NCBI RefSeq assembly: GCF_001633165.1 | Contig: NZ_CP015418.1 | Span: 3,472,001 to 3,536,000 of the forward strand | DNA: 64,000 bases | Reading direction: 5' to 3' | DNA from: Rhodovulum sulfidophilum DSM 1374 | GTDB taxonomy: Bacteria > Pseudomonadota > Alphaproteobacteria > Rhodobacterales > Rhodobacteraceae | In this document: positions 27,323 to 36,545 of the stretch, in pieces | Layout: each line of letters opens with the position of its first letter | Numbering within the stretch: the stretch's first letter is position 1 | Translations under genes and position numbers: made by a program | The notes under the pieces: generated by a model | What the model was told of the DNA's origin: nothing | Databases searched by the model: none | The model's input: only the letters and a program-made list of their open reading frames with translations

Positions 27323-27552
27323 GCGGTCCCGTCCGGCGTCCCTCGGCCCCCGAAAGACGAAGCGGATCTGCATCGCCGGCATCCCGGCCCGGTCCACGGG
27401 CGGGACCGGATGGCCGAGGATCACCGGCAGGCCGCCGCCGAAAGGCGACCGACGATCAGCTTTTAAGCCGCCGAACCGGCAAGACAAGCACCGAGGGAGC
27501 GAGCCGGGCGGAACGCTCTGCCCTGTCACGGCCACCCGGGGATTGGGGTCCT
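27323..27552. other. Convergent intergenic region
   Basis: About 230 bases between the TRAP permease and opgC stops. I see no gene and no clear terminator. Confidence 0.4.
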
Positions 27553-28872
27553 CTATTCGGCGGGTTGCAGTCCCGGCGCACGCCCGGCGGATGGCAGCGT
27601 CGTCGCCGGAAGCGGATCGGCGGAGCAATCCGGACAGGGCACGGCCGCCGCGACGGCCGCCGCTTGGGGAAGCGGACCGGCAGGCGCCGTCACCGGATCG
27701 ACCACGGGCAGCGGCACCCGGCGACGGTCGCGCCGCGCGGCCTGGCCCAGCATTGCCGCGACCAGCATCGCGGCCACCCCCAGCGGCGGCAGCAGCCAGG
27801 GCAAAAGCGCCATATCGGGATAGCCCGCCAACAGCACCTGGAACAGCAGCGAGACCGCCGTGCCGAAGGAGAAGACCAGAAGCCCGTGCTGACCCATCAG
27901 CCGCAACGGCGCCGCCACCCGGCTGCCCGCGAGCCGGACGACTACAGGCAGGCAGGACAGAACATAAAACAGCGCCAGCACATGCAGCATCCGCGGCAGC
28001 GAGACATAGGTCTTGTCGAAACCGACCACATGGAAGGGCAGCCCCGCCTCGCCCGCCTGCCGCATCAGCGCATGCAAGGGCTGGCCCAGCGCGGGGATCT
28101 GCGCCCAGAGGAAGACGAAGCCGAGAAAGGCCAGGGCCGACCAGAACAGCCAGCGACGCCGCGCCACGAAGCGTTCGCCCCGGCGCATGTGAATGCCGGT
28201 CAGAATCCCCAGCACGAAGATGATCTGCCACGAGAGCGGGTTGAAGAACCAGCCGCCCGGATTGGGATAGTTCGGCAGATCGATCCGGCCCATCCCGGCA
28301 ACGAACCAGATCGCGACCGAGACCGCGACCATCAGCAGAGGGGCCCGCATCCCGACGAAGATCGCCACCGGCGCGAACAGCAGCAGCACCGAATAGGCAG
28401 GCAGGATGTTCACATAGCCGAACTGGTGGGTCAGGAGCGGAATGCCGATCAGCGCCTGGGCGGTATTCTCGAACACCTGGCGCAGGTTGATCCTGGTCAG
28501 CAGCTCGGGCACGTCCAGCGCCATCGCGCCCCAGGCGAAGATCGCGATGGCCCAGGCGCTCAGCAGGACATGGACGATGTAAAGCGTCCAGGACCGGCTC
28601 CAGATCGGGCGGATCGCGGCCCAGAGCCCGTTCAGCCGGATCTGCGGCGCGGCGAAGCGACCGGAATAGGCCAGCCCCGCGGCAATGCCCGACATCACGA
28701 AAAAGGCCTCGGCCGCATCGGAAAAGCCGAAATTGCGGATCGTCCAGTTCTCGTAGGGATTGCCGGGCACATGGTCGATGAAGATCATCACCAGGGCCAG
28801 GCCGCGGAACGCGTCGATCCGGGGGTCGCGCGGACGCTTGCCGGGAAGGGAAACCGGGTCAGGCCGCGACAT
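27553..28872 (-). CDS. opgC: OpgC-like periplasmic glucan succinyl/acyl-transferase
   Basis: 439 residues, about ten membrane helices; OpgC of Rhodobacter O-succinylates osmoregulated periplasmic glucans. The start RDPRIDAFRGLALVMIFIDHVPGNPYENWT and the NFGFSDAAEAFFVMSGIAAGLAYS stretch are the OpgC signature (His in IDH as the likely active site). The C terminus beyond about residue 385 is a Pro/Ala-rich tail. It overlaps opgH by 14 bases, so it is the last gene of the opg operon. Confidence 0.9.
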   Translation of the reverse strand: MSRPDPVSLPGKRPRDPRIDAFRGLALVMIFIDHVPGNPYENWTIRNFGFSDAAEAFFVMSGIAAGLAYSGRFAAPQIRLNGLWAAIRPIWSRSWTLYIVHVLLSAWAIAIFAWGAMALDVPELLTRINLRQVFENTAQALIGIPLLTHQFGYVNILPAYSVLLLFAPVAIFVGMRAPLLMVAVSVAIWFVAGMGRIDLPNYPNPGGWFFNPLSWQIIFVLGILTGIHMRRGERFVARRRWLFWSALAFLGFVFLWAQIPALGQPLHALMRQAGEAGLPFHVVGFDKTYVSLPRMLHVLALFYVLSCLPVVVRLAGSRVAAPLRLMGQHGLLVFSFGTAVSLLFQVLLAGYPDMALLPWLLPPLGVAAMLVAAMLGQAARRDRRRVPLPVVDPVTAPAGPLPQAAAVAAAVPCPDCSADPLPATTLPSAGRAPGLQPAE

Positions 28873-30628
28873 CGACCGCCTCCTTCCTGGCGTCTTCGGC
28901 CATCCAGCGCCGGACCAGATCGCGATAGGCCCGGATCACCGGAGCGGCTTCGGCTTCCTGGGGAACGGCGAACAGGCTGTGGGTCAGCGGCCGCGAGGTC
29001 CAGGCGATCAGCAGCGGCGCGATCAGCATCGGCAGACAGACCGGCAGCAGCCAGACCGTCAGGTCGGGCGCGATCCGGGTGACGAGCGCCAGCGCCGCCG
29101 CCCCGGTCAGGGTGATCCAGAGCCCGGCGCGCAGCCCCTGCAACAGCGTCAGCTTGCCTTCGCCGCGCTGGTTCGCAGGCCAGCCGCCATCCCGGCCCGA
29201 CAGCACCTGCAGCACGGCGCGCGACTGATACATCAGCATCAGCGGCGCCAGCAGCGAGGTCAGCAGGATCTCGGCCAGGACCGAGGCCGCGGCCCGCTTG
29301 CCGCCGCCGAAGCCCTCTGCGCGGCGCGACAGCACCGCTCCGAGAAGGATCGACAGCTTGGGCAGAAGCAGCAGGCCGCAGATGCCGATCAGAAGGGTGA
29401 TGATCTCTTTCGTGCGGTCCGACGGGAAGACCGGGAAAAGCTGGTAGGGCTCGGGGAAATAGTCGGGCGCGGGCGCGAAGACGGTGGCCAGCAGCGAGGC
29501 GATCAGGAAGGCGCCCCACAAAAGCGACACCAGATAGGCGAAGATGCCCTGCAAAAAGACGAAGCGGCTCCAGCCCGCGAGCCCCGGCGCCAGCACCAGC
29601 CGGATGTGCTGAAGGTTGCCCTGGCACCAGCGGCGGTCGCGCTTGGCATGGGCAAGGATGTTGTCCGGCCCCTCCTCGAACGAGCCCTCGATGGTCTCGT
29701 CGAGCTTCACGCGCCATCCGGCCCGCGCCAGAAGCGCGGCCTCGACATAGTCATGGCTGAGGATATGGCCGCCAAAGGGGGGCTTGCCCCCCAGCGCGGG
29801 CAGGCCGCAGCTTTCGGCGAAAGCCCGCACCCGCACCATGGCGTTATGGCCCCAGAACGGGCCGGTATTGCCCTGCAGGCGCGCCAGTCCGCGCGCGAAG
29901 ACCGGCGAGTGGAAGCTGGCCGAGAACTGCATCGCCCGGCCGAAAAGCGAGCCCGCGCCGATGATCTTGGGCAGCGTCTGCAACAGCCCCAGCCGGGGAT
30001 CGGCCTGCATCCGCGCGATCATCCGGCGGATGGTCACGCCCTCCATCAGGCTGTCGGCATCGAGGATCAGCGCGAATTCATAGGCGCCGCCCGAGCTCTG
30101 GATGAAATCCTCGATATTGCCCGCCTTGCGGCCGCGATTGTCGGTGCGGCGGCGATAGAAGATGCGCCCTGCCCCGCCGGTCTCGGCCAGCAGCCGGGCG
30201 AAGACGTCGCGTTCGCGCGCCGCATTGGCCGGGTCGCGGGTATCGGACAGCACCGCAATGTCGCAACGAAGCCCCGCCGCCTGGATCGATACGTCCATCG
30301 CGGCGATCCGGGCGAAGGTCGTCACCGGGTCCTCGTTGCAGATCGGCACCAGCACCACGGTCGGCTGATGCGGCAGCTTCAGCTGCGGCTCGGGCGCCCG
30401 GCGCAGATGGCCGAGCAGCCCCAGAAATGCCCCGGCCGCACCCCAGGCGAGCCAGGCCGTGGTGATGAAGATCAGGGTGGTTCGGGCCATGTCCCAAGGG
30501 TCGACGCCATCCTGCGCAGAGGCCTCGGCCAGAAGGGACGCGGCGACGGACGCCGCCGCGAGCGAAAAACCGATCGCGAGGCCGCGCAGCAGACGGGTCC
30601 GGAAACCGGACGCAAGGATGCGGGACAT
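28859..30628 (-). CDS. opgH: OpgH/MdoH-like glucan glucosyltransferase
   Basis: 589 residues. Membrane beta-1,2-glucosyltransferase that makes the periplasmic glucan backbone from UDP-glucose. A GT2 catalytic domain lies between membrane helices: VVLVPICNEDPVTTFARI, ILDADSLMEG (DxD), HILSHDYVEAALLARAGW and KRDRRWCQGNLQHIRL (R-W processivity motif). Shorter than the E. coli protein (847), mainly because the long N- and C-terminal cytoplasmic parts are missing. I start at ATG 30628 (MSRILASGFRTRLL); the ribosome site is poor, so translation may depend on coupling to the small gene ending 11 bases upstream. Confidence 0.93.
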   Translation of the reverse strand: MSRILASGFRTRLLRGLAIGFSLAAASVAASLLAEASAQDGVDPWDMARTTLIFITTAWLAWGAAGAFLGLLGHLRRAPEPQLKLPHQPTVVLVPICNEDPVTTFARIAAMDVSIQAAGLRCDIAVLSDTRDPANAARERDVFARLLAETGGAGRIFYRRRTDNRGRKAGNIEDFIQSSGGAYEFALILDADSLMEGVTIRRMIARMQADPRLGLLQTLPKIIGAGSLFGRAMQFSASFHSPVFARGLARLQGNTGPFWGHNAMVRVRAFAESCGLPALGGKPPFGGHILSHDYVEAALLARAGWRVKLDETIEGSFEEGPDNILAHAKRDRRWCQGNLQHIRLVLAPGLAGWSRFVFLQGIFAYLVSLLWGAFLIASLLATVFAPAPDYFPEPYQLFPVFPSDRTKEIITLLIGICGLLLLPKLSILLGAVLSRRAEGFGGGKRAAASVLAEILLTSLLAPLMLMYQSRAVLQVLSGRDGGWPANQRGEGKLTLLQGLRAGLWITLTGAAALALVTRIAPDLTVWLLPVCLPMLIAPLLIAWTSRPLTHSLFAVPQEAEAAPVIRAYRDLVRRWMAEDARKEAVDVAA

Positions 30629-30639
30629 CTGGTTTGCCG

Positions 30640-30810
30640 TCAGCCCAGTTGAAGCGGTCGCATCAGGCGGGCCAGCCAGACCGGCAGGCGCAGCTCGCGC
30701 CGCGCCTCCAGCACCTGCTGGGGCATGTCCATGGGAGCGACCGGAGGAGCCCAATGCGGGCCTTCTACCGCAATCGCGTTCTGCGCATCGAAGGTGGTAT
30801 CTGCACTCAT
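30640..30810 (-). CDS. OpgI-like microprotein between opgG and opgH
   Basis: 56 residues: MSADTTFDAQNAIAVEG ... PPVAPMDMPQQVLEARREL ... LARLMRPLQLG. The ATG overlaps the opgG stop (ATGA) and the stop lies 11 bases before opgH, so it is a genuine operon member. From memory, the R. sphaeroides operon is opgGIHDC with a small gene of unknown function at this place. The Pro-rich MDMPQQ stretch resembles what precedes the first helix in longer OpgH proteins, so it could be a detached OpgH N-terminal segment. Confidence 0.7.
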   Translation of the reverse strand: MSADTTFDAQNAIAVEGPHWAPPVAPMDMPQQVLEARRELRLPVWLARLMRPLQLG

Positions 30811-32477
30811 TCGTTGATCCATTGGTAGAGCCAGGTTTCGGTCAGGTTTTGCCCGTACCCCGTAATTTCGGCCTTGAGTTCGACCAGAGCGCCCGTATCG
30901 GCGGTTATGTCGACGACAAGGCGCCATGTATTCGTATCCGGGATACGGCTGAACACGGGTTTCTCCATCCGGCCCGTGCTTGCGTACACCTCGGCAGTAA
31001 CGTCCGCATCGTCCGGAAGTTCCCCGAGAGTGCCGCCTTCGAAATCGACCACGAATTTTCGCAGTCCCGGGCTTCCGGCGGCGCCGGCGACACCGCCCCG
31101 CCCGACCAGCGTGCGCACCACATGGGCGCGCGTCCCGACCGCACCGGGGGGATTGGTGCCCCAGTGCAGACGGTAATCGTATTCCATCGCATCGCCCTTG
31201 CGCGCCCGTTGCTCGGGCACCCAGAAGGCGACGATATTGTCATTGGCCTCCAGATCCGACGGGATCTCGACCAGCCGCACCGTGCCGCGGCCCCAGTTGC
31301 CGACCGGCTCGACCATCAGCGAGGGACGGCGTTCGTAATGCGCCCCCGCATCGAGATAGTCGTCGAAGCTTCGATTGCGCTGGATCAAGCCGAAGCTGAC
31401 CGGGTCCTGCGCCGCCAGATAGGAGCTGGCCAGCCGCGGCGGGTTGTTCAGCGGACGCACGCAGGTCTCGCCATCCCGGGTGTTCATGATCAGCATCTCG
31501 CTGTCATGCACGCTGTGGCGGAAATCGTCGAAATCGCCGCGATCGTTATCGCCCAGCAGGAACATCGAGGTCAGCGGCGCGATGCCCAGCTGATCGACAT
31601 TCTCGCGCATAAACAGCCGCGCGGTCACGTCCATGACGGTGTTCACCCCCGGCGTGACGATGAAGCGGTAGGCGCCGGTCAGCGACTGGCTGTCGAGCGC
31701 GGCATAGATCGTCATCGACGTCGCGCCGGGCGCCGGACGTTCCAGCCAGAAGGCGCTGAAGCGGGGGAATTCCTCGGTCTTGCCCGAGGCGGTGTTGACC
31801 GCAAGCCCGCGTGCGCTGAGCCCGTAGACATTTCCCTGCCCGAGCGCCCGGAAATAGCTCGCGCCCTGGAACACGACGACCTCGTCGAAGGTGTCGGCAC
31901 GGTTGAAGGGCGCATGCAGGCGGAAGCCCGCGACGCCCGGCATCTCGAAATCGGCCGGGACCAGGTCGGCGGCCTTGCCGTCATACTCGAAATCGGCGGC
32001 CGAGAAATGCATCGGCTCGGCGAGGCCGTCGACCAGTTCGTAGATCTCGACCGGCTCCTTGTAGAGCCAGCCCGGATGGAAGGCCTGCAGACGGAAGAAT
32101 GTGCCCTCATCGGCCCAGCGCGAATGATCGGGCCGGAAGCGGATCGCGCGATAGGCGTCGTAATCGAGCCCCGAAAGCGGCCCGTCGGGCAGTGCGGCGG
32201 CCTTGTAAGGCTCTTTCGAGAGCGCCTGCATCCGGTCGCTCAGCACGTCGAAGGAGAACGGAACCGGCTCGGGCGCCGGTTCGGGAACGGCTTCGGGCGC
32301 GACCTCGGGCGCCGGTGCGGAGGGTTCGGCCTCGGGCGCGGCATCCTGCGCCGCGGCATGTCCGGGCAGGCCCAGCGCCGCGACCGCGGCAGAGCCAGCA
32401 AGCGCCGCAAGCAGGCGGCGACGGGACGGACAGGATTCTCCGGTAAGCACCGAAGAACTGGAACTGTCTGGAAACAT
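30807..32477 (-). CDS. opgG: OpgG/OpgD family periplasmic glucan biosynthesis protein
   Basis: 556 residues; family needed for backbone branching or chain processing of periplasmic glucans. PSRRRLLAALAGSAAVAALG near residue 17 is a twin-arginine type signal, more like E. coli OpgD than OpgG. A Pro/Ala/Glu-rich linker (about 43-70) precedes the family domain: FSFDVLSDRMQALSKEPYK, YRAIRFRPDHSRW, FHPGWLYKEPVEIYE, SMFLLGDNDRGDFDDFRHSVHDSEML and RPLNNPPRLASSYL. I start at ATG 32477 after AAGGGG. First gene of the operon opgG/D, opgI-like, opgH, opgC; only one OpgG/D paralogue is present here. Confidence 0.92.
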   Translation of the reverse strand: MFPDSSSSSVLTGESCPSRRRLLAALAGSAAVAALGLPGHAAAQDAAPEAEPSAPAPEVAPEAVPEPAPEPVPFSFDVLSDRMQALSKEPYKAAALPDGPLSGLDYDAYRAIRFRPDHSRWADEGTFFRLQAFHPGWLYKEPVEIYELVDGLAEPMHFSAADFEYDGKAADLVPADFEMPGVAGFRLHAPFNRADTFDEVVVFQGASYFRALGQGNVYGLSARGLAVNTASGKTEEFPRFSAFWLERPAPGATSMTIYAALDSQSLTGAYRFIVTPGVNTVMDVTARLFMRENVDQLGIAPLTSMFLLGDNDRGDFDDFRHSVHDSEMLIMNTRDGETCVRPLNNPPRLASSYLAAQDPVSFGLIQRNRSFDDYLDAGAHYERRPSLMVEPVGNWGRGTVRLVEIPSDLEANDNIVAFWVPEQRARKGDAMEYDYRLHWGTNPPGAVGTRAHVVRTLVGRGGVAGAAGSPGLRKFVVDFEGGTLGELPDDADVTAEVYASTGRMEKPVFSRIPDTNTWRLVVDITADTGALVELKAEITGYGQNLTETWLYQWINE

Positions 32478-32707
32478 TAATGGACCCCTTAACCAAGGTT
32501 CGTCGTTCTTGATTGCCACCAGACTCTCCGTTTGTCCCGACCCCATGCACCCTGCAGGCGCAGCATGGCAGAAACACGCCGGAAAAACCCGATGCTTGCG
32601 CAGAAACTGGAGCATCTGCCAACGGCGGCAATTCCTCCGCATGACCGCAGGCAGGTTTCCGGCCACCGTCATACACCGGATGCGCAGAACTCTGCCATAG
32701 CGGGAGA

Positions 32708-32735
32708 ATAATAGGCAAACAATTGCCGAGTTCAA
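32708..32735 (-). promoter_or_regulatory. Candidate promoter of the opg operon
   Basis: On the minus strand TTGAAC, 16 bases, TATTAT, about 230 bases upstream of opgG. A good housekeeping match; the long leader between it and opgG holds no gene. Confidence 0.55.
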
Positions 32736-32832
32736 TGCGCCGCAGCGCCGCTGAAACGCGGCATGGAGCCGCCTTGCCCGGGGCCCCGGCCCGCCACTTT
32801 TGCGGCATCGGGCGACGTCCGGCCTCAGGGGC

Positions 32833-34590
32833 TCAGGGGGCGGGCGCGACCGGACCCGCGGCCGCGATCTGGCGCAGGAGCTCGGCCTGGAGGGCGGGCG
32901 CATAGCCGCGGCTTCGGACGAAGGCCGCCGCCCCGGCACCGAGCGCATCGCCGAGCGCATCCGCCGCCGCAAGCCCGCCCGGCGCGGTCCATGCGGCAAG
33001 CCCGGTCAGGCCCGCCTGCGCCTCGGGCGGCGCGCTCCGGTTGCGGGCTGCGGCAAGACCGACCAGAAGCCGCTCGACCCGCGACCCCGACGGATCGAGC
33101 GGGCGCACCGCCTCCCGCGCGGCGACCGCATCCGCCCCCATCAGCGCATGGAGGGCCGGCGCGACATGGAACCAGCCCGGCGGGTCCGGTTCGAGCCGCA
33201 GCGCCTGCGCCACCAGCGCCAGCCCCTCGTCCCAGCGCCCCTCGAAGGCGGCAATGCGGGACCCGATCAGCGCGAGGCTTGGCGGGTGGTGCGGATAAAG
33301 CTCGAGCAGCCGTGCCGCGTGGAAGCGGAAGCTCTCCGGATCGCGGGCCGGCCCCTCGATCGCCAGCATGGCCGCGGCCTGCAGCGTCATCAGGCCTTTC
33401 GGGGCAAGCCGCAGCGCCTGTGCGCTGGCCCGCGCCGCATCGGACCAGGCCGCGGCAACCGCATCAGTGCCAGACCTGAGATTGCGCCCGAACCGGGCCT
33501 CGTCGAGACGCACCAGCGCCAGCGCCGCCCAGGCCTCGCCAAGGCCGGGATGCCCCTCGACGAGCCGGCCGAGGCACAGGCCCAGTTCGGCATGGGCCGG
33601 TGCCGCCGGCGTGGCCAGATAGCGGTGAATCCCCATCAGGCAGGACAGCTCCGGCAGACCGCCCGCGCCCTGGCGAGGCGGTGGCGGCCCGATCTGATCG
33701 GGCCCCATGCGATGCGCCGCCCCGAGCCGCCGGAGGATATGGCCGACCGCGTCACGTTCGACGGCCCGGACCGCCTCGGCGCTGTCGCCAACGCGCTGGA
33801 AGGTGGTCCAGACCGTGCGCCGCTCGGGAAAGGAAATGAGCTCGAGCTGGGCCAGCAGGGCCTGGCTGCGCCACATCAGACGCCCCCTGAGCAGGTAATC
33901 GGCGGTTTCCGCCGCCCGCGCGGCATCTGACGGGGCACTGACCGCGATCCAGGGACGGGTGGCAAGATCGGTGGCGATCTCGGCAGCGAGACCGAAGGCA
34001 AGATCCTCCAGCCCGGCCAGCCGCCCCTCGGCCCGCAGCGGCAGCACCGCCACCCGCAGCACCTGATAGGGAGCCTCTTCGACGGGCCGCGCGGCGGCCG
34101 CGATGATCTCGTCCCGGTCGTGCCGGAGATGCGCCTGCCAGAGGACCGGCAGGATCAGCAGCAGCACAAGCCCCGCAAGAAGCGCCACGCGCCACCAACC
34201 GGGCGACGGCGGCGGTCCCGCCTCGCCGGGACCGGGGCGCAGGGTCGCACGGCAGCTGCCATCGGGGATTTCGATCACCGGCAGTTCGGGATCGGCCAGC
34301 GCGTAGAACCGGGCCAACGCCTCGCGCAGCCGGCCGATCTCGCTTCGCACGACACCGGCGCGGCCGGTTTCAAGACGTGGATCGCGATCGAAGACCTCGA
34401 CCGCGATGGCATGCGGCTTGATTTCATCGCCATGGCCGGAGAGCTCGCGGTCGACGAGATATTCCAGCAGCCGGGCGCGGCGGGGGCTGCGCCCCAGCAC
34501 CCCGGCGGCACGGATCGCGGCAACCGCTTCGAGCACCGCTTCATGGCGCAGGGGCACCACGGCGCCGCCGTTCGGGGAACGGTGTGTCAT
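32833..34590 (-). CDS. CadC-like membrane-tethered regulator with TPR-like periplasmic part
   Basis: 585 residues. The N-terminal ~105 residues (SPRRARLLEYLVDRELSGHG; AIAVEVFDRDPRLETG; VVRSEIGRLREALARFY; IEIPDGSCRATLRP) form the winged-helix-like domain found before TPR repeats in alphaproteobacterial cyclase-type regulators. One membrane helix follows (WWRVALLAGLVLLLILPVLW, about 121-140). Next comes a TolB-like section (RVAVLPLRAEGRLAGLEDLAFGLAAEIATDL), then helical repeats with ALALVRLDEARFG and AASAQALRLAPKGLM-type units. Likely a DNA-binding protein controlled across the membrane. It is transcribed toward the opg operon, which may be its target; that is inference. The start is ATG 34590. 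Confidence 0.7.
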   Translation of the reverse strand: MTHRSPNGGAVVPLRHEAVLEAVAAIRAAGVLGRSPRRARLLEYLVDRELSGHGDEIKPHAIAVEVFDRDPRLETGRAGVVRSEIGRLREALARFYALADPELPVIEIPDGSCRATLRPGPGEAGPPPSPGWWRVALLAGLVLLLILPVLWQAHLRHDRDEIIAAAARPVEEAPYQVLRVAVLPLRAEGRLAGLEDLAFGLAAEIATDLATRPWIAVSAPSDAARAAETADYLLRGRLMWRSQALLAQLELISFPERRTVWTTFQRVGDSAEAVRAVERDAVGHILRRLGAAHRMGPDQIGPPPPRQGAGGLPELSCLMGIHRYLATPAAPAHAELGLCLGRLVEGHPGLGEAWAALALVRLDEARFGRNLRSGTDAVAAAWSDAARASAQALRLAPKGLMTLQAAAMLAIEGPARDPESFRFHAARLLELYPHHPPSLALIGSRIAAFEGRWDEGLALVAQALRLEPDPPGWFHVAPALHALMGADAVAAREAVRPLDPSGSRVERLLVGLAAARNRSAPPEAQAGLTGLAAWTAPGGLAAADALGDALGAGAAAFVRSRGYAPALQAELLRQIAAAGPVAPAP

Positions 34591-35276
34591 GGCTGGCGAT
34601 CCGGGGTAGCAGGGGAAAGAAACGTCACGGCAACTCGTCCAACAAACGAGGCGCACCCAAACGGCGCCCCGGCTCGACCTGCGGGCGCGGGGATGTCGGC
34701 GCCGGACGAACCGGGGGAAGATAAGCACAAGATCGTTTCGCGACAAAGCCGCGAGCTGCCGCACGCGCGGGATGAGCGGAACAAGGCGCAAAGCGCGGGA
34801 CCCAATCGGCATCCAACGGCCGAAACGCGTGCCTCCCGATGCGGCAGGATCGTTGATGGGCGCTAAGCGACGGGCATGGATGGCCCCGCCCATGGGCAGG
34901 AGACGCCGGATAACAACAAGCCCCGGAGAACCGTCGCGACCAGCTCGCGCAGCATGTCGGACAACAGCTTGAAACCGGCGAAACCCGCTTTCGGCCCCGG
35001 CGATCAATTCAGGGCCGCTGTATGAACGACCACCCGATCCATCCGGCCCCGGGCATTGTCTCATCGCTATCGACACCTGAAATGACGCGCCGGGCGCCGC
35101 CGACAGGCCCCGAGACGCGCACCGAAAACGGGTCGGGAATGCCGACCTTGCCGGGACTGCCCGGACATATAATGCCGGTTTCGCCTCATCTCCCGGTCCC
35201 CGAGGAACGATCTGCCCCGAGCGGGGTTTATCTGCCGGGCGACGCGATGCGCTGCCGGGACATGGGAGCGCGCGGC
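34591..35276. other. Divergent intergenic region with a promoter for the response regulator
   Basis: About 690 bases between the CadC-like gene and the response regulator. A perfect TATAAT (35168-35173) preceded by TTGCCG 14 bases before it could drive the response regulator; no coding frame with a domain is seen. An upstream ATG at 35022 is in frame with the response regulator but would add an unstructured extension. Confidence 0.4.
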
Positions 35277-35645
35277 ATGGACGATCAAAATCCCCGGAGT
35301 CTTCTCGTGGAGGACGATGGTCTGATCCGAATGGATCTTGCCATAATGCTCGAAGAAATGGGCTACAGCCTGACCGAGGCGTCCAGCGCGGATCAGGCCC
35401 TCGAGCTGTTGAACGAAAGCACCGGGTTCGAGCTGCTGGTCACAGATATCGACATGCCCGGCGCGATGAATGGCCTCGCGCTTGCAGTCGCGGTTCGCGA
35501 CCGCCTGCCCCAGTGCCAAATCCTCATCGTTTCGGGCGGCCGACCTCCCCGGCCCGATGAGATGCCGACGGGCAGCCGTTTCCTCCCGAAGCCCGTGACC
35601 TCCTCCGCTCTGGAGGAGACGATCCGCGCCCTCAATGCGGCGTGA
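35277..35645 (+). CDS. Receiver-only response regulator
   Basis: 122 residues, a single receiver domain with no output domain: LLVEDDGLIRMDLAIMLEEMGY (acidic pair), phospho-acceptor Asp in LLVTDIDMPGAMNG, ILIVSGG and LPKPVTSSALEE (Lys). Probably a phosphorelay intermediate like CheY or FixJ-type stand-alone receivers in this group. No histidine kinase is adjacent. I chose ATG 35277 because GGGAG lies eight bases upstream. Confidence 0.82.
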   Translation: MDDQNPRSLLVEDDGLIRMDLAIMLEEMGYSLTEASSADQALELLNESTGFELLVTDIDMPGAMNGLALAVAVRDRLPQCQILIVSGGRPPRPDEMPTGSRFLPKPVTSSALEETIRALNAA

Positions 35646-35657
35646 GAGGCTCCGACC

Positions 35658-36542
35658 CTATCGCGACGCTCCGTCCTGACAGACGCTGACCTCGACATTG
35701 AGCGCCAGCAGGTCTGACGGCCTTCCGTGGAAGCTGCCGCTGACCGGCGAGACTTGTGCGATACGTCGGGCAACGGCAACCGGGATCAGGTTGGCCGAGC
35801 CCATGGCGCGATTGGTGGGGTCGAAGGCAACCCACCCCGCGCCGGGGACGAAGATCTCGACCCAGGCATGGGTGGAGCCGGTCGCCGCCGCCCCGGTCCT
35901 GTCGCCGTCCGGATCGAAGAGATAGCCCGAGACCAGCCGCGCCCCGAAACCAAGCGTGCGGACGGCTTCGGCCAGCAGGACCGCGAAATCGCGGCAGGAG
36001 CCCCAGCCCCGGTCCAGCGTCTCCAGCGGTCCCTGCGTGCCCTCCGTCTCGCGGCTCTGGTAGGAAATCAAGGCCGTGATGCCGTTGCTGACATCCTTCA
36101 GCAGCGAAAGCGTATCCGTCGGCCGCGACATGACAAAGCGCTCGACCCATTTCGACAGCCGCCCCGTATCGTCGGCATATTGCGGCATGGCCAGGGCGCC
36201 GAGATCGGTCCAGTCATCGGGGGAATATGCGAACGGATACGAGGCCGCGGCGGCGGCGATCGGGAAGACCGGCCAGACCGGGGCGCGCAATTCAAGACGC
36301 GTGCGGGCGCGGATCGACAGCATCGTCGTGGTGCGGTCGAACTGCGCCGTCGCGACCGCATTGCCGGCCACGTCGTTCGACCAGTCGATGCGGGCCTCGG
36401 GCGTGATCTCGAGCTCGAAGGATGTCAGGCTGAGATCCCGGGTCTCGCGCGGACGCAGCATCAGCCGGTGCGCCCCGAGCGGGACCTCGGTCCGGTAACG
36501 ATAATCGGTCGCGTGCAGGATCGTGACGGATGGCATCGGCAA
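35658..36542 (-). CDS. Transglutaminase-like cysteine protease/transferase, full triad
   Basis: 294 residues. N-terminal beta-sandwich (TILHATDYRYRTEVPLGAHRLMLRPRET) typical of bacterial transglutaminase_N, then the papain-like core with Cys183 (GWGSCRDFAVLLAEAVR), His225 (STHAWVEIF) and Asp241 (VAFDPTN), so catalytic. Likely cytoplasmic as no signal is seen; substrate unknown. Last gene of a seven-gene minus-strand group starting at 39618, three bases after the zinc-ribbon microprotein. Confidence 0.85.
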   Translation of the reverse strand: MPMPSVTILHATDYRYRTEVPLGAHRLMLRPRETRDLSLTSFELEITPEARIDWSNDVAGNAVATAQFDRTTTMLSIRARTRLELRAPVWPVFPIAAAAASYPFAYSPDDWTDLGALAMPQYADDTGRLSKWVERFVMSRPTDTLSLLKDVSNGITALISYQSRETEGTQGPLETLDRGWGSCRDFAVLLAEAVRTLGFGARLVSGYLFDPDGDRTGAAATGSTHAWVEIFVPGAGWVAFDPTNRAMGSANLIPVAVARRIAQVSPVSGSFHGRPSDLLALNVEVSVCQDGASR

Positions 36543-36545
36543 GCC

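Noticed and set aside
35022..35276. N-terminal extension of the response regulator from an upstream ATG
   Set aside because: The extension is Pro-rich, has no domain, and would run over the TATAAT promoter candidate at 35168.
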